Under the pieces are notes generated by a model. It had not been told where the DNA came from. It did no database searches and saw nothing but the letters and a program-made list of their open reading frames with translations. Made by a program: the position numbers and the translations under genes. Positions 14,427 through 25,592 of a stretch of 64,000 nucleotides of DNA are shown here, piece after piece. Source of the stretch: Strix aluco (lineage: Eukaryota > Chordata > Aves > Strigiformes > Strigidae); NCBI RefSeq assembly GCF_031877795.1, contig NC_133934.1:25113716-25177715 (forward strand), given 5' to 3'. Numbering within the stretch: the stretch's first letter is position 1; each line of letters begins with the position of its first letter.

Positions 14427-15616
14427 GACCACTACAACAAGATTTACCATGGAGCAGAATGAAATCTGCCAATAGTGAATTTCACCCTCCCATTGTACTT
14501 CATTGCATACAAACTGACAAGATTAACAGGCCTAGAAAACGTTGTGGATCATTAAAGATCTTTCAAAAAACCTACATAATGCAATCAGCATACTGACTGC
14601 ATGTTAAAAAAAAACTCAAATGACCTTTTTAAAGTGGTTACTTAATTCATTAACATCTGGGTCAACTCAGAGCAAGATAACTGATTGCAACAATTCTGAC
14701 AGAACTGTTCCCCTTCCAAAGGCAAGGAAATTACTAAGTGTAGTTCAACGCACTGAATAATTACGAAATACCTTTAATCACATCCTCTGTCAAAGTTTTG
14801 TTTTTTTTTTTTTTAATTTCAGAACACTTCTCTTCCAGAGAAAAGTTCAGCCACCTTCACTACCTCGGATTCAAACCTCATACTGCAAGAAATTCCAGTG
14901 GAACAACTTGCAGAGTCTCCGGAGTAAGGAACTGCATGGCATGAATAAGCAAGCTAAAGGTGGAATTGGTCGAGTACACTTTAGCAAATTGCTGTGGCAA
15001 CACCGAGGGGATGTATCATTCACTTTTGTCTTTTATATCTAGGACATCCTAGCGGCTCTTTGACTTTCTCGAAGTGAACTTAAAGCATTCGCTGGTAGAA
15101 TTTCCAGAAATATACTGGCAGCTAGCAAAATGTCTATCTGTGTCTGACTTCACAGAAACAACTCATAAATAATAGAGCACTGTTCCTTAGTATGACATTT
15201 ACATACAGACCGTTAAAATAATTTAAACTAAAAAGGAAATAGGATGAAAGAAAAAAAAAAAAAAAAAACCCACACGCCTTATTTTCTACCTGCCTACAAG
15301 CTATTTCTTGTTAGATTCCAACTTCGGTATCTGACGCTCATCTGAGACATGCCCTGTACCAACCACTCCGCCTCGCCCCTGAACTCGCCGGTAACTCTGA
15401 AGTTACTCCCCAGCAGTGCGGTTTTCGCCGGCCGCCGCGCTGCCGGCGGGACCGGGACCTCCCGCATCACCGCAGCGGCCCCCGAAGACGCTCCGTGCCC
15501 GCAAGGGCCCGGCCCGGCCTGCGGAGCCGCCGGCGCAGGCCGCCGCGCACAGGGCAGCAGCGGGCAGCCCGTGCCCTCTGCCTCGCAAACTCCGCACCCC
15601 GCGGAGGCTGGCTTAC

Positions 15617-15900
15617 CTCTGGCAAAAAGCAGCGGGTGAAGAGAGAGGCGGGGGAAGGAAGAACAAGACTTTAGATGGCTTCAGCTTTCTTTACTCCTCG
15701 CTCGCTTTCTTGCTTTCTTTCTCTTGCTTTCCTTCCTTCCTGCCTCCACACCCCACCCCACCCCACCCCCGGCAAGCCGCGCCCGCGGCGCGCAGCTCCC
15801 TCCCTCCCTCCCTCGCTCTCTCCCTCCCTCCCTCGCTCTCTCCCTCCCTCGCTCGCTCCCGCAGAAGGCGCCGCACCTGGGCGCGGGCGGGGAGCGCCTG
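15617..15900 (-). other. ARAP2: ARAP2 non-coding exon 1 (5' end not determined)
   Basis: On the minus strand the CpG island contains a near-perfect donor, CCAGAG|GTAAGC, with the exon's last base at 15617 and the GT at 15616-15615. It faces the acceptor at 9735 across a 5.9 kb intron and fits a 5' UTR exon of ARAP2. The transcription start cannot be fixed from sequence. The end at 15900 is only a guess, placed by the GC boxes at about 15880-15950. Confidence 0.55.
15796..15860. repeat. Pyrimidine repeat (CTCCCTCC)n in the CpG island
   Basis: Tandem TCCC units are interrupted by GCTCTC, giving a higher-order unit of about 20 bp repeated roughly three times. The minus strand, which is ARAP2 sense, carries runs of GGGAGGGAGGGAG that could form a G-quadruplex or, as a homopurine tract, a triplex, in the promoter or 5' UTR. 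Confidence 0.9.
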
Positions 15901-16050
15901 CCGCTCCGCGCCCCTCCGCGCCGCTCCGCGCGTGGGCCGCCAGGGCGGGTGCTCAGGGCGTGCTCGCCGGGCAGCATATTTTTGGAGGAGTCCGGAGGAA
16001 GCTGGCAGTCGCAGCGCTGCCCCAGCGCATCGCTTCGCGGCCGGCCGCCC

Positions 16051-16094
16051 ACCTGTCTGCCTGCCTGCCTGTCTGTCTGTCTGTGTGTCCGTCC
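16051..16094. repeat. CTGC/CTGT tetranucleotide repeat
   Basis: Imperfect tetranucleotide microsatellite, CTGC units followed by CTGT units and ending in GTCCGTCC, inside the CpG island and probably upstream of ARAP2 transcription. Confidence 0.85.
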
Positions 16095-18385
16095 GCAGCC
16101 TGGCCTGGTCCCTGGCGTGGCGTGGGGTGGCGGCGGGGCTCCCCCTCTGCCTGCCTGGGAGCTGTGAGGCAGCCGGCAGCCCAGTCGGCCCAGGGCTTCC
16201 CGCCGGCACCAAAGGGAGCCGCGCACAGCGGTTGAATGATCGCTCGCTTAAATAAAAAAATAAATATTACTAAGCTTTCAGAAGTACATGTAACTTCCCA
16301 CTTCTAGGAATTCACCCACATCTGTGAACTACCATCACTCAGCTGAAACTATCCTTTTGCTACACAAAATGGTACTGAAAAGTACTTTCATGTACTCCAT
16401 CAGTGTACACACATATCTTCCTCTTGAGGTATCAGTTCTGATTTTTTTTTTTTCTAATTAAATCCGAGGGCGTACCAGAAGGCTCACACTGTTGTGAATG
16501 AAGTCTGAGGTCAGTCATTGGGTTGAACCAGAAACGAAGCAAAAACTTACTGAAAAAAAGAGGACAGTAATTAAAGTGCTCATATAGGAGCAAGTAAACC
16601 TGGGTTCTTTTCCTGCTTCAAAGACTGCTTCCTACATGCTAAAGACAAGCCTTACTAAATAGCCTTACTAATAGTAAGATTGTTAAAAACCGCTGGTGCC
16701 ATGGTAGTAAAATGAGATTTCAGGATCACAATTTTGAATGTAAACAACATTTTCACTCTCCAAGTCAAAACAGTTACAAGTCTGAAGTTCAGCATTACAG
16801 AACCAACTCCACCAGTGCCCAAGCACTTCTGAAAATCCTGCTGCAAGTCCTAATTATTAGATGCCAGCATCTAATTCTAATTATTAGAATACCAGTGTAC
16901 CCAAAAATACAGCTAATTTTGCCTCTTAAACTTGCATTACGCAAGCAAATTTTGTGGCAAGAAAGCCCCACTCCAGTGCAAACTTTTGGTTTTGAGTTTT
17001 TCGAGAACCTGAAAAAACTCATTTGTGTTCTTGCTTGACTTACTAATGTTTTTGCTGAGTCTCACTCAGTGTCATTCACACTTATTTGCAAAGGGACCCA
17101 TATGTTTCCAAACCAAGTTAGTGCACAGCTATGATTCAGGTAAGTATACTAACACCCTTTTTGGTCATAGCATTTCTGGATTGTAACCTAATGACTCACA
17201 GAGTCATTCAATCACAGATTTGCCAAAGATTTCCAGCTAAGCCTAGCTTCCTGTCAGAACAGGAAGAATGCCAATGAAAGATTCAGGCCTTGTAAACAAC
17301 AAAAGACCTGCCCCCTTTGTGAGGCTTACCCTGCCATGCGAAAACCCAATTAATTAGCAGTTTATGCTGGGCTGAATTTTTTTCCTGTAAATCTTAAGGT
17401 ATGGTCATTGATTAATACCCTTGAGCTTTTCTCTCTTCTCTGTCAAGAAATTCCCAAGTCCTTTCTGTAAAGTCCACCTTTCTTTCTTTTCCAGGAGACC
17501 CATGTGATTTGCCCATGTAAGTGGGCCAGCAGTAGAGACTACAGGTAATGGTCCCCTCAGTGCTTGTCTTTAAAACAGACATCAGTCTCCCATGGAACTC
17601 ACGAAAAGGGATTGCCCTCAGCACATTTATACCTGTGCAGTAGTAGCACCTCCCCTCAGAGCATAACATGACACTGCACCCTGACACACTGTGTCTCAAC
17701 CACAATTATTTACTTTTCTTGGCCACAATATGAGACCACAAGATCTGACATTTTTTCCACACATTTGGGAGGGGTGGGGGAGCTGGCAAGGAATGGAAGA
17801 AATAAACATTAAACGTCTGAAACATCTACTCAGTTGTATTTACATATTTCTGTTTGCATTTTGTCCATAAAAACTGAAGTATATACAAGTTCATTTTAAG
17901 CCATGTTGTGCTTTTGGGGGTTTAGGGGGTTTTCTTGTATTTTTGTGTGTGTCTAAATGACATTATCAGTATCGGGCAAACCTATATGCTGTTTTACTCT
18001 TTGTGAGAATTAAAGTAGCATAATTTATCAGATTCTAAGAAAGCTCTCAAGTCTCTGGTTTATCTACAGCATATAGTTCTCTGTCAGAGCATGGAATGGT
18101 AGCTTTCTACCACTATGGTGAAAAAAAGACCAACACGAAAATCTAAAATGACATTGCATCTTACTAATTCTGATGCAATTCAGATATGACATAAGGCGCA
18201 GTACTATTCTATGGCTTGTGGATAATGTTGAGTTTTGAAAATCTGCTGACAGGCTTGAAAACTGCAGAGATTTTATTATCTGATAATTTCCTCTTCCCTT
18301 GAGTTTCTATGTTCCTGAAAAAATGCTAGGAAAGTAATGGTTTTTTAGTAGGTAAAGTTAAAATTTCAGTTTAGAAAATAATTAT

Positions 18386-18431
18386 AAAAAGAAGTTGCAA
18401 GACTGTTGAAAAAGAAGTTGCAAGACTGTTG
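18386..18431. repeat. Exact 23-bp tandem duplication
   Basis: Two identical adjacent copies, 18386-18408 and 18409-18431, of a unit beginning AAAAAGAAGTTGCAAG. With no mismatch, the duplication is probably recent. Confidence 0.95.
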
Positions 18432-21400
18432 CTATATCCTCTGAAAGACATTAGGGCCTTTTGTGTCCTAAAACACATTTGACCACACAAGAAAGTCATT
18501 CATAGTGAACATGCTAAGATTGCCTTCCAGCCCAGATTTATGGTTACAAAAACCTTTAAAATAACCCTGTTTTCCAGTAACTGATATTGGACTGATTTTT
18601 TTTTAGTGTTATCAGTCCATAAGAATAACCATGTAAGTCTGTGTTTAACTGCAGATGGAATAACGTTATCTAAACTGTTCAGGAAGTACCCTTAGAATAT
18701 CAATCTACCCCAGATTTCTACACTCTATCTGTGTGGTTTGTCATAAGTCAAAGTAGATGTTTGCCCACATTTTTTGTTGTTCATTAAGCTAGTAATGTAA
18801 CTGATTCGAACTAGTCAACCATTTTCCAATTTTCAAATTCTGTAATTTTTGGATGTGTAGATCTTTATGGATCAGTTCTACTTACTGCATATTTATTGTA
18901 TTTAAAATCTCCAAAACTAGCTGCACAAACAGCACATTGATAAGATAAACTCAGGAAAACAACTGCTACTCCTTCCTTTATGGATGGCCTACAAGCAGCT
19001 CTGATATTTACATGAAGTTTGTCAGCTATATAAAAGTACACAGAAGAACTAAGTTAATTTGTGACTTTTTATGAGATTATTTCTCTCTCTGCTGTAAAAA
19101 TAGCACATATTACCACTGAAAACAGTCCAAGCTAGGTAGCAAGGTCTAAGTTCTAAACTTGGTCTTCTGCAATCTTTTCAGTCTCATTTGTTCCTCTTTA
19201 AGGCAGAGGTAATAAAATTCATCCACCAGTCTCCTCAAGGTGTTGAGAAGGTTAAAGGCATTTATTTTTTGGATCTTATGAAGCATTACAAGAAATGCTA
19301 TGTTAGCCACATCTCAGAAAAACAGCATGTGAATATCTAGACCTTTTATGATTTGAGCTTCACTACTATTGTTATAGTATATCATCAATATTATTAATAA
19401 AATGTCAGGAAAACTAACCTTGGAAATTAAATCATGCATTATAATTTTCACAAGCAGAGTTCTAGCATGAGGTAACATTTCACTCGGGGTAAAACAAAAA
19501 CACCGCAAAGCTTCAGAAAAACAATTGGTCTGAATCAGCACAAGAGTTGAGATATCTAGGTTCAGTTTTTGCATTTGCTATCAACTGTTTATATAACCTT
19601 GGGATTCCTCTCAGCCAGTTACTCAGTGCACTATAACTCAAGTTACTTTTGTATGCCTCACTGGATGCCAACCTACATTTTTACTCAGACCTGTAAGCCA
19701 GTTTGACCCATACCCCATATTTTAATGTATCACAGTCAGTCTGATTTCCAAGAAGCATCATAAGATTGTTCCCTGTACCATAAGATGGATTTGTATTTTT
19801 AGACTATTACTTTATAAACTAGTTAATGTTCTTCTTCACAAGTATGACAACAGAACAGTTGTGGCTTTTGACACCTTATTTCCTTTAATGGCTCTATGTT
19901 TGACCTTAATGCTGTCTCTGTTTTCTTAAAACTACTGAGGTAGTCCCTTTAAGGTATTTTGGTATTGATATATGACTTTTGAAACAAATAATATAAAGCT
20001 GGTGTAACAGGGTGTTATACTGTTTACTGATTACTTTTACTGATTTTTTTTTTTTCTTTCCCTTATGAATTCTGGTGACAGCTAAGTCAGAGTAAGTTTT
20101 CTGGCTTATGTAGTGTGTATTGCACTCAACGGCACGTGCAAAATCCCCTAAAGGCAAGTTATTCAGATCAACTGAAACACTCTTTCTGAGAATAAAAACA
20201 CTTATAAATTAATAGTAACATTGCTCTAAAAGCACCTCTTGTATAGTGGTGATGGGTGGGTCATAAACATTGAACTTGACCTCACTCTCAAGGGGAGTCT
20301 GCAAAGATGGCAATTCAAAATACATTCCTGGGACAACAGGAGGATTCTGGAAATTAAGGAGGGTCTATCTACTGCCTTTTGCTAAAGCACACAATACAGT
20401 ACTTCCCTGGACTAACCCGCTCCTGTCCTGAGCCAGGACCCAAATCTGTTGATACAGCCCTATGGGCTGGTGATCTCCCACTTTCATATACATTGATATG
20501 TGTTTCAATCTGCAGACAACCTGAGAATTTTGTCTGCAGTACTACTTTATTTGAATTCATTGCTTATGGGGATGTGAAAGCATGTCCTATGTATAAGATT
20601 CACCTGAGTTCACAAGCCTAGAAATGAAAACAGGAAATTTATTCTAGTAAGGCAGGGGGTTAAGCTCTTGCTTCAAATGAAAGGCATCTAACCAGGGAAA
20701 AAGACCCCAAATTTAAAAAATACCTGACATTAATCTCTCATTCTAGCTGCTGCTTAGGGTTTCTTCAATAAATCTGTCACTAGAAAATCTAAAGGGGTGG
20801 CTTCAATACTTTCTTTTCAGAGTACCTGTGTTCAGCATGGGACCTTATCCCAGCACTTCTGTCTCTCATTTGTATTTAAAGGTTTTCAAGTTGCTTTTGA
20901 ATACAAATGCAGCTTCAAAGCATGTAGGAAGTTCGTTTTTATTTCTTTGCCACTGCTCTCACTTAGGGGACCTAGTTACCTTGGCATAACTTCCTGTCAT
21001 CTTTGAGAAGTCTAATGTAGCATTCTTTAACTTATTTGAAAATAAATCTCTCTGAGGAACATTCCTGCACATCAAAGTGCTAAATTTTTCCCATATTCAT
21101 CTTTTGCACAGTTCATTGAATTATAATGAATCACACCTCATTAAGGTTTTATCTACACAGCATTGGCTTGCTCGCATTCTACAGAAACCACATATGACAC
21201 ATTTAAAGATGTTATTACTTTTAAAGGTCACCATCTCAGAACCTCCTTCCCTCTTTCATTTTACTTGTTGCTTGAGCAAATTTGGCATGGAAAGTAATGA
21301 AACATAACAGTCATCATAGAACTATTTTTAGAGAAAAAAGTTTCCAAAGAACAATCACAGATAAAATTGTATATAGTTCAATATAATTTCACACTGTTAC

Positions 21401-24400
21401 TTAGGTTTGGAGAAACACATTATTTCTCTTCTGTTTTCTCCTTTCCTCATTGCTTTCTGCCCAAAGAAAGCAACTCATGATAGTTGGCTCACTCCCCAGG
21501 ATTCTGATGCTGTTAAAGGGACTAAACTGGAGGCTTACTGTATGTACAAATAACACTTTAATAGAAAACTCATAATGAAGATACCCCATCTGTCCATGAA
21601 TAATTTCCTGTGAAGTTACTAGGTTAAGTTAGAACCTGAGAAGTATCAAGTCTTTGAAGTTTTACTGCATACATCCCATTTCACATACAGTTTCCTTAGT
21701 TTTCAGACTCTTTTCTAAGTAACAAATAAAACAACAGCATGAAATGTAAAATGCTAAAAGTAGACAAGCCATCTGGGGAGTACCAGGTGGTACTGGAAGT
21801 ACCAGTAACCTCAGCAATTTTAGGTAAACAAAGGATAGCATAAGTATTCTGCCTACAACTTTGAATTAGATTGCCATTTAAGAAATCTCATTCAAACACT
21901 CATTCTACAAACTGCTGAAATTGCTAACACCACACCATTCTATATGCAGGTAGTTATAGTTCTCACTCTTTTTCACCTTCTTCTACTCAGAAAATTTCAT
22001 ATTTCCTTCAAGGTTTGCTTTGTACCAAGAGTATCTCTTAAGAGCAATGAAAGTTTAACTCCATTATTGAGGACAGGAGTATAACCGAGACTAGGACTTT
22101 GTCATTAGGAAAACAAATACCATCGAGTGAAAACAACACTTTCGTGTCATGTTTCTACAGCCTCTCCCTCTCTAAAATTTAATCAAAATTGCAGTTAAAT
22201 AAGTATCACTTCAGTATTGGATAGAAAAGCCCACAGTTTTTCTTATATAATCAAACACTAATGTGAAAACAACACCCATAATGTTTAATAACTACAAAAT
22301 ACTATTGCTGATCACATCAAAAGGCATTTTTCTTTCAAAAATTAGTTCTTTCTGAAGTTTATAATTAGGTTATTACTTAATGTTTGAAAATGAGATAAAA
22401 CAGCAGAGAGGTTGTGGAAATTATGACCTTCTCTGGGTAAACAATTAGTCAAGCTTCTGACCTTTCAGAGACACTGTGGTAATCTTGTCCTCTCCCTACA
22501 AAATAATTGGAAAGCCAATGTACTACACAAGGGCTTGATTCAAGATAATTCAATTTTGAATGCACAAAGAAAAAAAACCCTATGCAAGACCAAAACCTTA
22601 ACTAAATATTTTTGCTTTATGCACAGTGGTATGGATTGCAAATTACATAATCTGTTCAGCTACTGCAATACAAAATTTATCACTTGTTTATGATCAGAAT
22701 CCTGGAGGCCTTCACAGTTCTTGCATACAGAGCAAAATTAAAAGGAAATACATTTTTAAACAAAGTAAATTCTAGTTTAAATTAATGCACTACAACCATT
22801 CATTGCCATTTCTACTGTGCACCAGTGGTCTAAATGAAAAAAAAAAAAAGGTAATGAAAAATGATTAGGGTATTTCAGTGCTAAGGAAAGGCCACTTTTT
22901 CTTCATATATGTCATCAAAGCTCACTTCTCTTGTGCCTGCAAGGAACTGTCCATTGTAAGAGAAGCATCAGTAAAAGTGGTTTCCATTTCTTTCATAAAA
23001 GGGAAATACAGGAAATGCATATTACACTTCGAGCTGTATTTCAGGCAGAGTAGGTTTTCAGCTAAATTAAGATTATCTCCTGTAGAAGAATATAAATAGA
23101 ATAATATAAGGATTTGAGAGTATATGTTGATTTTTTTATCTTCCCCTACATTCTTGCTATATTTTGTAGGTCTATGCTCAAGTAGTAAAGGACAGATCAG
23201 ATGCGCTAGAGGTTTGTCTTGCCATTCCAAAGATGAGGACCTTGCCCACCAAAAATGAGTCCCAGTCTGCAATTCTTTGTCTTTGATCAGTGCATAGATC
23301 ATTATTTGTTCCCCCAGAACATAATTCAACTATTTGCAAATAGTTAACAACAATTAAAGAGAACACACAAAGAATGTAATCTGTTTACCTGCCGCCCCCC
23401 CCCTCCCCCCCCAACAAAGCTAACCAAAGGTTGTGCCTATGCAGTTTGGCATATATCAGGCTCAGAAATGAGAAAAACACAATTATCACCCCGATCCCAT
23501 GTTATGTGTGTTAGCTCTATTCCAGCAGAGCTCAGCATGGCTTGTTTTCTCAACACTGCTTACCTGAAACCTCCACAGAAGCTAACTTAAATATAATGGC
23601 AAATTCAGGCCAACACCACCATTCCTCATTTAAGTGAATATAGGTATATAGGTGGCCCCACACCAGGGTTTAGCACAGTTTCAGATTTTCTTTCCTCCTG
23701 CAGCTTTGCCTTTCCTAATGTGAGGCTCATGCATACTCATTCATAGATAAGATGGCTTTAACGTCAAGTACTGTGACTGCGCTAGAAGTGATACATCTTT
23801 TCTAACCATGTTATTTCATAATTGTGTATTTCAAGGGGATTATGACTTTCTGCTAAACATGGAGCCTTGGTCAGTATGGTATAGTGCTAAATGAACCATT
23901 CACATGAGCATATAATATAATTTCTATGGCACAGAACATCTATAGCACTTTCTTTGTTTTTCTTATGCTATTATTGTTTTCTCAATTGGGCCTTAGAATA
24001 CCAGAAACAGGAAGAAAAAACATTACACATCTTTTCAAATATGAATAGATCAATAAATGCACCAAAATGCATTTATTGTCACACACTGGACTTTGCATTA
24101 TACACAGAGGATAAAGATAGAATTTACTGGGTATGCACCATACAGTCTAATCTCTTCCTAGCAGAGCAAAGTCCACTTCCTTTATTATCAGCTATGCAAC
24201 AGTGTTAAGGTATTCGGAAAAGAGTATGTACATCTGCTAAATGGTAACTTAAATGTATACTTTGATACCTATTTCTCTAAATTTGGTATTTTGTTCCTCC
24301 TACATCCAAGGCCGCTATTTAATACGGATTTGAAAGCTCTCTTTTTTAAGGACTCTTCGAATAGTTACAGAATATAGTTAAAAGTGAAAGTAGCCCAGGA

Positions 24401-25540
24401 ATAGGAATAGTTTTAAAACAAAATAAAGCACAGAGCCAATTTTCCACTTGGTTTTTTTGCTGATGTAGTTTTGCTGAAGAGTAGGATCGCTCTTCAGAGA
24501 GGAGAAATTCAATGGGAACAAAGCTCTCAGGTTGAGTGCAGATCTCTTTAGCTATTACTTCTTTCACACAAAGTAAATAAATAGAAAACAACCCAAGACC
24601 TGAAAAGATCCAATCTAGTAACGATTCTACATCTATTACAATTTTCTTGCACCTTTATTTCTTACACATTGTCTCTTAATTATTTTCATTTTCTTCCCTG
24701 TATATTACCTACACAGGCATAGGGCCCTATTTTGGCAATCGGGTTGCAGGACGCCCGTGTCTCTTCCTCTGAATGTTTTTTAAGACTAATTAGCTGGTGT
24801 CCATATGTAGTGGTAAACATGATAGTTTGTGTCTTCATCCTACCCCTATGGGCCTGATTCTTGCTCAGTTAAAGATATATTTTAGGAAGGGATTTCCAGT
24901 GAGTATGAGGATTCACAGTGGCAAATCTGTGAGTTTTTTCTGATACAATATCCCAGAATTGGTTTTCTTTGAGTCTCTTTTTGTGTTCTGTGTGTGTCTT
25001 TCTTCCTTCTGCTCAGGATTTTGTAGTAAAAGCTGAAAGATCAGACTACTGTTTCACTGTTAAAGTTGACTCTGCTGGAGAATGGAGTAATACTGTCCTT
25101 ATCAAGTCTGCTTACTCGTACTGTCTCAAACTCCTCTTTGTAGCTGGTGTGCTGCATAGTAAACGATCTCAGATAACTAATCCAGGTTGAATTTAACTTC
25201 ACAAAAGTACAAGCTTAAAGTGATTGTAAAAGTCCAGCATTAACTGTATGATATAATTCTATTTAAATAACCTTTGTACTAGATTCTTTATCACATTGCA
25301 TTGAAAGGACTTCCTCTTTCACATGTCATCTATTACAGTATCTTATCTTCTTCAATATACTCTATACTATATATTAATATAGGGAGTCATATATTTTCAA
25401 AGAATATACACTCACTTTTCTGTAATATTTCTGAATGACTCGTGTTCTCCACCTTCCTTACCCTTCGGGTTTTCTGGTTATATTTCACTCATTTCAGCAA
25501 CATATACTTTTACAATCTGCAGTGTTCAGAAAGCTTCAGA

Positions 25541-25592
25541 CATGGCCCAACTAATCACCTGCACTCACCAGGTGAGTCTGGTGTGGGCCATG
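25541..25592. repeat. Nested hairpin (52 bp)
   Basis: Arms CATGGCCCA (25541-25549) and TGGGCCATG (25584-25592) enclose a second stem, TCACCTG (25555-25561) and CAGGTGA (25569-25575), around a 7-nt loop. Both stems are perfect. Confidence 0.85.

Larger units (their letters stand above)
9736..15616 (-). other. ARAP2: ARAP2 intron 1
   Basis: Intron between the non-coding exon 1 donor and the exon 2 acceptor. It is AT-rich. It holds a 24-nt poly-G run (10339-10362), a 24-nt poly-A run (14403-14426), a 14-bp repeat (TACGGCAGAATCCA at 12822 and 12844) and a plus-strand open frame at 12276-12746 with no recognisable domain. I see no other exon. Confidence 0.65.
15349..16250. promoter_or_regulatory. 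CpG island promoter of ARAP2
   Basis: This is the only extended CpG-dense, GC-rich segment in an otherwise AT-rich window, with sharp edges at about 15.35 and 16.25 kb. It contains several Sp1-type GC boxes (GGGCGG/GGGCGGG near 15880-15945), a CTCCCTCC repeat and a CTGC/CTGT repeat. It surrounds the donor of ARAP2 exon 1, so it is best read as that gene's promoter. Long open frames on both strands here come from the scarcity of AT-rich stop codons and are not genes. Confidence 0.85.

Noticed and set aside
15349..16255. Several long open frames on both strands (up to 279 codons)
   Set aside because: They overlap in different frames within a CpG island where AT-rich stop codons are scarce; the peptides are Pro/Ala/Arg/Ser low complexity from simple repeats.
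22922..23329. 135-codon minus-strand frame
   Set aside because: No domain, poor composition, and a length still attainable by chance in this much AT-rich sequence.
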